From Candidatus Iainarchaeum sp. (GTDB taxonomy: Archaea > Iainarchaeota > Iainarchaeia > Iainarchaeales > GCA-2688035): a DNA stretch of 10,339 nucleotides. Under the pieces are notes generated by a model. That model had not been told where the DNA came from and ran no database searches. It saw only the letters and a list, made by a program, of their open reading frames with translations. The DNA lies in NCBI GenBank assembly GCA_028712575.1, contig JAQTPU010000024.1:1-10339 (forward strand), given 5' to 3'. Position numbers and translations under genes: made by a program. Of the stretch, positions 1 to 5,533 are shown piece by piece (position 1 is the stretch's first letter; each line of letters starts with the position of its first letter).

Positions 1-489
1 AATTACAAATTATTCAAATCAGATTATATTGGAAATTATTTTTTCGTTTTGTTGTTTCCTGCCAAATGGTCTTTTGAGACTCTTGAATGCTGGTTGCCCG
101 GCGGTTTTTGGACTGAAAAGGCAACAAAGTTTCATATCTCGCAAGACCACGAATTTTATTCCGGAAGAAAAAAATATGCAAGCAATGTAGAGGGCGCATA
201 TTATGCTGCACGCTTGGGCGTGCTGGAATATTTGCAGAAAATAAAGAAACAAGCAGCAGCAATTGTTTTCAGGGAAGTTACCCCCGAGTATTCTATTGGG
301 TTGGGAGTTTGGGTTATTCGAGAATCAGTTAGAAAGGCATTTGAAAAAAACCAAATGGATTTTTACGATTTGGATTTGGTGCTTGAATACATAAGCCGCA
401 GGCTGAAAGTTCCTTTAAAATTCTATTTGAAAGAATCAAAGCTGTTGGACAGCGCTTTGCACCAGAAAAAGCTTTTCGAATTTTCATGA
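1..489 (+). CDS. nreA: Nre-family archaeal DNA repair protein, C-terminal part (5' end outside window)
   Basis: The reading frame is open from base 1 with no stop, so this is the last 162 codons of a gene that begins upstream; the internal TTG at 49 is not a credible start. The segments GYYAARLGVLEYL, FREVTPEY and LGVWVIRESVR match what I know of the C-terminal domain of archaeal Nre proteins (former DUF651). Nre proteins take part in DNA-damage repair and bind the sliding clamp PCNA. The last codons (463-483) spell QKKLFEF, which fits the PCNA-interacting PIP box QxxLxxF and sits where Nre proteins carry it. The gene converges on the RFC cluster, RFC being the PCNA loader, which fits a clamp-related role. 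Its stop overlaps the stop of the facing gene. Family assignment is fairly sure; whether it is NreA or a paralogue is not, because the N-terminal half is missing. Confidence 0.85.
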   Translation, partial: NYKLFKSDYIGNYFFVLLFPAKWSFETLECWLPGGFWTEKATKFHISQDHEFYSGRKKYASNVEGAYYAARLGVLEYLQKIKKQAAAIVFREVTPEYSIGLGVWVIRESVRKAFEKNQMDFYDLDLVLEYISRRLKVPLKFYLKESKLLDSALHQKKLFEFS

Positions 490-621
490 TTGGCGCAGGC
501 AATGCGGCAGGTTTTTTGCGTCCCTGTGATGGCTTATGCATTCACAGCAAATTCCGTGCCTTTTGCAGGAAGTGTCCCCGCAGGGGCAGTTTTTTTCATT
601 GAACGGTTTTTTACAGTCCAT
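484..621 (-). CDS. 45-residue cysteine-rich mini-protein, DUF6485-like
   Basis: The ATG at 621 gives a 45-residue protein with eight cysteines (3, 12, 14, 19, 25, 26, 28, 41) and four histidines. The order NCPC, C-KRHGICCECI, HHR and LPHC resembles a small Cys-rich family (I recall it as DUF6485) found in anaerobic bacteria and archaea. The spacing suggests a metal-binding fold, zinc or iron-sulfur, but the function is unknown. A longer version starting at a TTG (672) would overlap the preceding gene and lacks the family pattern in its extension, so I prefer the ATG, which lies 19 bases after the upstream stop at 641. No strong ribosome-binding site is visible. It is the last gene of the RFC cluster and ends inside TCATGA, sharing six bases with the facing nre stop. 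Confidence 0.65.
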   Translation of the reverse strand: MDCKKPFNEKNCPCGDTSCKRHGICCECISHHRDAKNLPHCLRQS

Positions 622-640
622 GTTAACCAATTGGATTTTC

Positions 641-1099
641 TTAATTTTTAATGTCTTTTTCAGCTTCGTCAAGCGCCCTTGTCAATGCTTTTTGCATAGC
701 GCTTCTTATTGAAATGGGCGAACTCGAATCAGCTGTAAAAATCCCGATTGGTTTAGTGCTTTCTGCGATTGTCGGTCTTCTTCCTGTTCCCATGCCTGCC
801 CTTAAACAGTCCCTTTTTGTCAATACAACAGCAGTGCCCCGCCATGATACTTCAAATATTCTTTTTGGACTATGGATTCTTATTTCCGACATGCTGCTAT
901 CCAGAGTTTCCACAACAACGGTGATTCCGCGCCGTGCCGCAATTCTTGTTCTTTTTGCTACTGGCGTTCCTGTATACCTTTCAAGCCAGTCCAAAACCCT
1001 TTCGAATCTCTCTTTTTGGATTTCCGCAAGGCTTGTTTTTCCGCCCCTTGTGTTTCTTCTGCGCTCCCCGGGCCTGATAATTCTCGGTTCTTTCGCCAT
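641..1099 (-). CDS. Conserved-looking basic protein of unknown function, downstream of RFC
   Basis: This is a 152-residue protein that I do not recognise. The first ~25 residues are rich in arginine and lysine (GERRRNTRGGK), followed by a likely amphipathic helix (about 25-43, LAEIQKERFERVLDWLERY), a middle part that looks like beta strands (ITVVVETLD, EIRIHS, IFEVSW, TAVVLTK), and a C-terminal helix (about 133-149). There is no signal peptide or membrane segment. The ATG at 1099 is chosen because it lies four bases after the RFC stop and has GTGAGAG just upstream, an archaeal Shine-Dalgarno-like sequence. A TTG at 1117 would overlap RFC. The tight spacing implies co-transcription with RFC. 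The basic N-terminus is compatible with nucleic-acid binding, but that is a guess. The opposite-strand frame here runs far into RFC and is rejected. Confidence 0.6.
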   Translation of the reverse strand: MAKEPRIIRPGERRRNTRGGKTSLAEIQKERFERVLDWLERYTGTPVAKRTRIAARRGITVVVETLDSSMSEIRIHSPKRIFEVSWRGTAVVLTKRDCLRAGMGTGRRPTIAESTKPIGIFTADSSSPISIRSAMQKALTRALDEAEKDIKN

Positions 1100-1103
1100 A
1101 CTC

Positions 1104-2066
1104 TCACTTTTTTTCAAACTTCAAGAATTGTGCGAGCAGTGCTTCCAGCTGTATCCTTTCGTTCGCCCCTTCCACAATCCTGAAATCATACTCGCCGATT
1201 GTATCGACAAGCTCGATTTTCACCTTGCTTGGGATTTCCTCTTCAGGCGCATCGATTATTTCCCTGTAAAGCTGGAGCATTATGTCCTCCCCGCTCATTC
1301 CATGCTCAAACATCAAATCGTCGAGCTTTTTCCTTGCCTCAAGGAAATTCCCGCCAAGTGCAAGCCCGACCATCTGCTTTATCTCTTCGGGACGGGCGCG
1401 GCTGCTGACATCAAAAACAGTTTTTTCGGAAATGTTTTTTTCAAGCGAAGCGCATGCTTGCAGCACATTCACTGCTTTTCTCATGTCGCCCATTGAAACA
1501 TAAATAATCGCGTCAAGCGCCTTCTGCTCGATTTTTAAGGATTCTTTCCGGCAGATTTCATTTAAACGGGCCTCCATTTCTTTTGCGCTTAACGGCTTGT
1601 ACCTGAAAACAACGCACCTGCTTTGTATGGGTTCGATTATCCTGCTTGAATAATTGCAGCTCAAAATAAACCTGCAGGTTCTCGTGAATTTTTCCATTGT
1701 CCTCCGCAGGGCCTGCTGTGCATCAGCCGTAAGCGCATCGCTTTCATCAAGGAAAATAATCTTAAAATTCGCATTGAATGCGAGTGTGCGCGCAAAATCC
1801 TTTATTGTGCCTCTTACAACATCAATTCCCCTTGAATCGGAGGCATTCAGTTCCAGAAAGTTTCTTTCAAAGTCCTTTCCGAAAAGCTCTTTTGCAAGCG
1901 CAACTGCCGCGCTTGTTTTTCCAACTCCGGCCGGCCCTGAAAAAAGGAGGTTCGGGACATTGCCCTGCTTTGCATAGCTCTCAAGGCGCCTGATTATTTC
2001 CCTCTGCCCAATTACATCCGCCAGTTTTACAGGCCTGTATTTTTCAATCCAAGGCAATTCCTGCAT
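1104..2066 (-). CDS. rfcS: Replication factor C small subunit (clamp loader ATPase)
   Basis: RFC small subunits pair with the large subunit to load the PCNA clamp onto primed DNA using ATP. The 320-residue product has all the expected boxes in order: EKYRP at 8-12, Walker A GPAGVGKT at 44-51, Walker B FLDESD at 105-110, and the SRC arginine-finger motif at 149-151. The C-terminal collar region follows. Length is normal for archaeal RFC-S, and no intein is present although RFC genes often carry one. The ATG at 2066 is preferred over a TTG at 2078: it gives the usual short N-terminus before PWIEKYRP and has GTGGTG just upstream. It is the first gene of a three-gene minus-strand cluster and is divergent from the membrane protein at 2186. 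Confidence 0.96.
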   Translation of the reverse strand: MQELPWIEKYRPVKLADVIGQREIIRRLESYAKQGNVPNLLFSGPAGVGKTSAAVALAKELFGKDFERNFLELNASDSRGIDVVRGTIKDFARTLAFNANFKIIFLDESDALTADAQQALRRTMEKFTRTCRFILSCNYSSRIIEPIQSRCVVFRYKPLSAKEMEARLNEICRKESLKIEQKALDAIIYVSMGDMRKAVNVLQACASLEKNISEKTVFDVSSRARPEEIKQMVGLALGGNFLEARKKLDDLMFEHGMSGEDIMLQLYREIIDAPEEEIPSKVKIELVDTIGEYDFRIVEGANERIQLEALLAQFLKFEKK

Positions 2067-2096
2067 AGCACCACTCAATAGAATTTTTGCTGGAAA

Positions 2097-2107
2097 CCAA
2101 TTAAAAA
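2097..2107 (-). promoter_or_regulatory. TATA-like promoter element for the RFC cluster
   Basis: On the minus strand this reads TTTTTAATTGG, centred about 36 bases upstream of the RFC ATG at 2066. With the usual archaeal spacing of about 25 bases from TATA box to start site, transcription would begin roughly 10 bases before the ATG, giving a very short leader. The identical 11-mer stands at 2143-2153 on the plus strand in front of the divergent gene. Assignment rests on sequence and position only. Confidence 0.5.
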
Positions 2108-2142
2108 CTTATTACTGCCTGTTTTTTTGCATTTCCCAATTG

Positions 2143-2153
2143 TTTTTAATTGG
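2143..2153 (+). promoter_or_regulatory. TATA-like promoter element for the 178-residue membrane protein
   Basis: The word TTTTTAATTGG is centred about 38 bases upstream of the ATG at 2186, predicting a leader of roughly 12 bases. It is an exact inverted copy of the element at 2097-2107; 35 bases separate the two, so the 119-base gap 2067-2185 looks like a compact divergent promoter. Confidence 0.5.
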
Positions 2154-2185
2154 TATGCCTTCAATTGTTTATTACGGAATTTGTT

Positions 2186-2722
2186 ATGGCTGGTTCTGAT
2201 TCAAAGCAGGGTTTTGACCCCCTGAAGGCTGTTCTGGCGGTTATTTTCTTTGTTTTCTGTTATGCAATGCTTTTTTTCATTGGCAGTGCAGCTTCGCAGA
2301 TAAGCAATGCTGTTTCAGGCATTCCAGTAGTGAACCTTTTGCTTCCAATTCCGCCTGTCTGGGACCCGCCTGGCAATCCGATCGGGCAGATTTCAATGAT
2401 GAACCTTCTGCTGCCCGCACTCGGCTTCGTGATTATTTTCCTTGGAACAGACTGGCTTGAAAAATTCTTTGAAACAAAGCACGCAAAAACAATTGTTTTT
2501 CCTGTTGTTTTCATTATTTTCTGCCTCGGGGCGTTTTTTATCGCAAATTACTGGATGGCAATGGAAAGCGCAAACCTGAACCATGTCGCCTTAAGCCAGG
2601 TAATTCCCGACTTCTGGAGCTATTTCTGGGGAAGCCTTAGGGAATCCGCATTCTACCTTTTCCTGCTCGGTGGCCTCCTTGGCTGGATATCAAAGGCAAT
2701 AATTGACAGAATAAAATTGTAA
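2186..2722 (+). CDS. Small integral membrane protein of unknown function (four predicted helices)
   Basis: The 178-residue product starts at the ATG at 2186; the reading frame also contains an upstream TTG at 2150, but that lies inside the promoter-like word. Hydrophobic stretches at about 14-36, 70-91, 102-124 and 152-170 predict four transmembrane helices. Between the first two is a proline-rich loop (about 51-68, LLLPIPPVWDPPGNPIG). The short word NLLLP occurs twice, at 50-54 and 73-77, on either side of that loop. The N-terminus is polar and not a typical cleavable signal. I do not recognise the family. It is divergent from RFC and followed by a T-rich terminator-like stretch, so it is probably transcribed alone. 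Confidence 0.8.
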   Translation: MAGSDSKQGFDPLKAVLAVIFFVFCYAMLFFIGSAASQISNAVSGIPVVNLLLPIPPVWDPPGNPIGQISMMNLLLPALGFVIIFLGTDWLEKFFETKHAKTIVFPVVFIIFCLGAFFIANYWMAMESANLNHVALSQVIPDFWSYFWGSLRESAFYLFLLGGLLGWISKAIIDRIKL

Positions 2723-2725
2723 ATT

Positions 2726-2762
2726 CTTTTTTTTGATTTTATTATGGAACGGACTTTTTTTT
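2726..2762 (+). terminator. T-rich terminator-like stretch after the membrane protein
   Basis: Two runs of eight T (2727-2734 and 2755-2762) follow closely on the stop at 2722. Archaeal transcription commonly stops at oligo-T tracts without a hairpin. Between the runs, TTTTATTAT (2737-2745) could be the TATA box for the next gene, which would give it a leader of about 120 bases. Confidence 0.45.
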
Positions 2763-2790
2763 GTTGTAATCCAAAATACATGGTGAATTC

Positions 2791-2879
2791 TTTTGCATAG
2801 CAAAAGCCCATTTTTTCCGGGTTTTTCCCCCGCCTTGCGAAGCAAATCTTTGCGAGGCCCCGCAAACCGCAAGGTTTGC
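2791..2879 (+). promoter_or_regulatory. Structured leader with three hairpins before the methylthiotransferase gene
   Basis: Three inverted repeats stand in a row just before the start at 2883. Hairpin A: TTTTGC (2791-2796), loop ATA, GCAAAA (2800-2805). Hairpin B: CCTTGCGAAG (2833-2842), loop CAAAT, CTTTGCGAGG (2848-2857), ten pairs including two G-U. Hairpin C: GCAAACC (2862-2868), loop GCAA, GGTTTGC (2873-2879), a perfect seven-pair stem with a GNRA tetraloop ending four bases before the start codon. A competing stem TTTGCG (2849-2854) with CGCAAA (2861-2866) would break both B and C. This could be a 5' leader regulating translation, or a palindromic extragenic repeat. No other copy is evident in the window. 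Confidence 0.55.
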
Positions 2880-2882
2880 AAG

Positions 2883-4142
2883 TTGGAGAAAAAGCTGTTT
2901 TTTATCGAAGGCTACGGCTGTTCGCTGAACAAGGCAGACACAGAGCAGATAACTGCTTATCTTGAAGCAAGCGGGCTTAAGGAGGCAAAAAAACCCGAAT
3001 CCGCAGGAATAATAATCCTGAACACCTGTGCAGTAAAGGAGCCCACTGAAAACAAAATGCTTGCGCGCGCTGCAGCGCTCTGGAAAACAGCCTTGAAGAA
3101 AAAGGCGAAGCTTGTTGTTTTCGGCTGCCTTCCGAAAATCAATTCCGCAGGAATCTTCGGAATTTCAGAAAAAATAGTCCAGTGCGGGCCGAATCTTGAG
3201 GAACTTTCAAAAGCGCTTGGAATAAAAGAGCATGAATTTTCCCCCTCATTGAAGCAGAAAAGGTCAAACAAATTTGTTTCAATTATTCCCATTGCAAGGG
3301 GCTGCACGGGAAATTGCTCTTTCTGTGCGACAAAATTTGCGCGCGGAAGCCTGCGCAGCTATCCAATTGAAGCAATAAAACAAAAATTCGAGCTTGAAAC
3401 AGAAAAGCCCTGCGAAGTCTGGCTTACTGCGCAGGACTGCGGATGCTACGGCTTTGACGCAGGGACAAGCCTTCCGGCCCTGTTAAAGGCGCTTTTGAAA
3501 AGCAGGAACAAATTCCGCATCAGGATAGGGATGATGAATCCCCACCATGCCCTGAAAATTGCCGGCGAGCTTCTTCCCCTGTTCAGCGACAAGCGCCTTT
3601 ACAGGTTTTTCCACATTCCCCTCCAGTCAGGCTCTGATAAAATCCTCAAAAAAATGAACCGCCCGTATTCCAGAAAGCAATTTTTTTCGTTGGTGAAAAA
3701 AATCAGGAAAGCGCTTCCCGATGCGGCAATTTCAACCGACATCATTGTAGGATTTCCTTCGGAAACAGAAAGGGATTTCGAGGAAACAATAAAAGCCGTA
3801 AAATCCCTGAAGCCCGACATTGTCAATATTTCGCGCTTCGGCGCAAGGCCGGGCACTCCGGCCGCCAGAATGCGGCTGCAGCTGGACGGCAGGGAGAAAA
3901 AAAAGCGCAGCCGCATACTTTCCGGACTGCAGAAAAAAATCGCCCTGAAAAAAAACATTTCCCTGATAGGAACGAAACAGGAAATTTTTGTTTCCGAGCG
4001 CGGAAAAAAAGGAAACTTTGTCGGCAGGGCAGTTTCCTACAAGCCGGTTGTTATTGAAAAGGATTTGCTCGGAAAATTCGTGAAAATAACTGTTTCAGGC
4101 GCCTTTTCCGGGTTTGTTTTCGGGAAATTGCTTGAGGATTAG
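2883..4142 (+). CDS. Radical-SAM tRNA methylthiotransferase (MiaB-like, archaeal e-MtaB/CDKAL1 type)
   Basis: Archaeal enzymes of this family add a methylthio group to threonylcarbamoyladenosine (t6A) at tRNA position 37, stabilising codon pairing. The 419-residue product has the three N-terminal cluster cysteines (13 in GYGCSLNKAD, 49 in NTCAVK, 82 in VFGCLP), the radical-SAM triad CTGNCSFC (141, 145, 148) within RGC...FCATKFARG, the central AQDCGCYG and HIPLQSGSDKIL motifs, the DIIVGFPSET strand, and a C-terminal TRAM-like domain of about 60 residues. Length is normal. No ATG is available: the family's N-terminus begins just before KKLFFIEGYGC, so the TTG at 2883 is the likely start. The frame stays open upstream to 2793, but that stretch is the hairpin leader and encodes nothing family-like. 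The low-efficiency start next to a hairpin hints at translational control. Confidence 0.93.
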   Translation: MEKKLFFIEGYGCSLNKADTEQITAYLEASGLKEAKKPESAGIIILNTCAVKEPTENKMLARAAALWKTALKKKAKLVVFGCLPKINSAGIFGISEKIVQCGPNLEELSKALGIKEHEFSPSLKQKRSNKFVSIIPIARGCTGNCSFCATKFARGSLRSYPIEAIKQKFELETEKPCEVWLTAQDCGCYGFDAGTSLPALLKALLKSRNKFRIRIGMMNPHHALKIAGELLPLFSDKRLYRFFHIPLQSGSDKILKKMNRPYSRKQFFSLVKKIRKALPDAAISTDIIVGFPSETERDFEETIKAVKSLKPDIVNISRFGARPGTPAARMRLQLDGREKKKRSRILSGLQKKIALKKNISLIGTKQEIFVSERGKKGNFVGRAVSYKPVVIEKDLLGKFVKITVSGAFSGFVFGKLLED

Positions 4143-4145
4143 GTA

Positions 4146-4152
4146 TTTATAT
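4146..4152 (+). promoter_or_regulatory. TATA box for the six-helix membrane protein
   Basis: TTTATAT begins four bases after the stop of the methylthiotransferase gene and is centred 46 bases before the ATG at 4195. With standard archaeal spacing, transcription would start near 4175, leaving a leader of about 20 bases that contains AAAAGGGG as a possible weak ribosome-binding site. Confidence 0.55.
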
Positions 4153-4194
4153 TTTTCCTCGGAAAGAAGATACAGCAAAAGGGGTTTTTTTTCA

Positions 4195-4962
4195 ATGCTC
4201 TTGGCAAACACATTTTCCGAATACATTGCAAATTTCAAGACAGCGCTTGTTTTTGTGCTCCTGCTTGTTTTCGCCCCTATAGCATTCATCCTCGGCAATT
4301 TTTTTATTGGTTCGGGAACAATCTTCCTCGATTATAACCTTTCATTTGCAAATCCCGCACAGCTGCTTTTGGCGCTTGCATTTGCAGCGGTTTATGTCCT
4401 GATTTACTCTTTTTTCATTTCCATAATCATTTTTTCCGTAAGAAAAGACTTGAGCACCCTGCACTTCAATTATTACCTCACTGAAATGATAAAAAAATTC
4501 ACTTTCAAGATTTTCTGGTTCAACCTGGGCTTTTTCCTTGTATTGTTTTTGCTTGGCTCGGTATTGTTCTTCTTCAATGTGCCGGCCCTTGTTATTGCAG
4601 CAATCCTTTTCCTTCTCGCGGTTTCAGTGATTTTCGTTCCGCAGGCAATTGTAATCGATGAGGAAAACATCCTGAATTCCATTTACAACAATTTCGACTT
4701 TTTCAGGACAAATTTTTCCTCTTTTGCAAAAATCTTTGTGACCGCAATAATCCTCCTTGCAATAGTCCAATTGATAGAATTCCTGGTTGACCTTGTTGTG
4801 CCGGTCGGGGCATTTGTTTCAATAATAATTTCCCTGATTTTCATAGTGCCCTACCTTGAAGTGATGAAAACCTACCTGTACATGCTCAAATACGACTTAA
4901 TAAGAAACCCGGACGTGCTGCACAGGAAGGCGATGAAAAAAAAGCATGCGTACAAAAGGTAA
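4195..4962 (+). CDS. Integral membrane protein of unknown function (six predicted helices)
   Basis: The ATG at 4195 gives 255 residues; the longer frame from 4114 would overlap the preceding gene and begins with a polar stretch, so I reject it. Hydrophobic segments at about 17-39, 55-81, 105-127, 129-152, 179-200 and 202-225 predict six helices, with a basic C-terminal tail (HRKAMKKKHAYKR) likely cytoplasmic. The segment around 147-175, FVPQAIVIDE followed by NSIYNNFDFFRTN, recalls the repeated 'P-A-x-V-x-E ... A-x-x-x-S' pattern of poorly characterised prokaryotic multi-helix membrane families (GlpQ-associated or DUF7847-like). That resemblance is weak. It has its own TATA box and ends 10 bases from the convergent gene at 4973. 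Confidence 0.8.
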   Translation: MLLANTFSEYIANFKTALVFVLLLVFAPIAFILGNFFIGSGTIFLDYNLSFANPAQLLLALAFAAVYVLIYSFFISIIIFSVRKDLSTLHFNYYLTEMIKKFTFKIFWFNLGFFLVLFLLGSVLFFFNVPALVIAAILFLLAVSVIFVPQAIVIDEENILNSIYNNFDFFRTNFSSFAKIFVTAIILLAIVQLIEFLVDLVVPVGAFVSIIISLIFIVPYLEVMKTYLYMLKYDLIRNPDVLHRKAMKKKHAYKR

Positions 4963-4972
4963 AATGGGCATT

Positions 4973-5533
4973 TTATTCGCTTTTTTTATCTTCCCCAATT
5001 GGCTTTGTTTTTTTCCTGCCCAGCATGCTTGCCCTGTGGGCCTTTACGAACGCCCTTCTATAATGCTCCCTGATTGTTGCCATTACTGCCTTTGCAGGAA
5101 GCTTTAAAATGCCGGCAAGCTCCAGTATTGTTGGCACTCTATTATGCTCCTCAAAAAATCCGCGCGTTGCCCTCATTAACCTGTTAATACTTGGATCTTT
5201 AGCTAGGATAACTTCCCATTGGCGCTGCATATTAAATAGTTTTTCTAAAATGTTGTCAGCGGTTTTAAGTGCTTGTGCGTTTCTGCGCTCCTTTGCAGCT
5301 CTTTGAACATCTCTCGCGAATATTGCCCTGATTTGTTCTCGCTCCGCAGGAGTTTTATCTGCAAGAAATTGGATTACCATCTGCTTTCTTTGATGCCCGG
5401 CAATCCCTCTTTCAGCGCACATTTTTAAAAAATCAGCCGCGGCTTTCGCAGCGTGCGGATTTTGTGCACCAATTTGTTTTTGTATTCTGCGCATTTTTTT
5501 CACTTTTCCGTTCAGCTTTTGAACATTATCCAT
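4973..5533 (-). CDS. Basic helical protein with a helix-turn-helix-like segment, unknown function
   Basis: The 186-residue product is strongly basic and looks almost entirely helical, with no membrane segment. Residues about 126-156 (FFEEHNRVPT, ELAGILKLPAKAV) have the 'helix, hG-x-x-P-T, helix, lgl, helix' layout of helix-turn-helix domains such as the LexA N-terminus, so DNA binding is plausible. The C-terminus is a charged tail (LGRKKTKPIGEDKKSE). Two starts are possible. The ATG at 5533 overlaps the end of the NrdD-like gene by 22 bases. The ATG at 5494 gives 173 residues and has AAGTGA at good spacing for ribosome binding. I list the longer form but cannot exclude the shorter. The overlap implies co-transcription with the NrdD-like gene. 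I do not recognise the family. Confidence 0.7.
   Translation of the reverse strand: MDNVQKLNGKVKKMRRIQKQIGAQNPHAAKAAADFLKMCAERGIAGHQRKQMVIQFLADKTPAEREQIRAIFARDVQRAAKERRNAQALKTADNILEKLFNMQRQWEVILAKDPSINRLMRATRGFFEEHNRVPTILELAGILKLPAKAVMATIREHYRRAFVKAHRASMLGRKKTKPIGEDKKSE

Noticed and set aside
329..541. Minus-strand frame of 70 codons opposite the nre end
   Set aside because: It overlaps the well-supported Nre C-terminal domain and the end of the cysteine-rich gene, and shows no recognisable motif.
651..1496. Long plus-strand frame (281 codons, ATG start) opposite the 152-residue gene and RFC
   Set aside because: It runs about 390 bases antisense through the unmistakable RFC gene, and its hydrophobic, low-complexity protein is the usual shadow of a coding strand.
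2793..2882. Thirty-residue N-terminal extension of the methylthiotransferase from a TTG at 2793
   Set aside because: The stretch consists of the hairpin leader, and the family starts right before the strand leading to GYGC; the open frame looks accidental.
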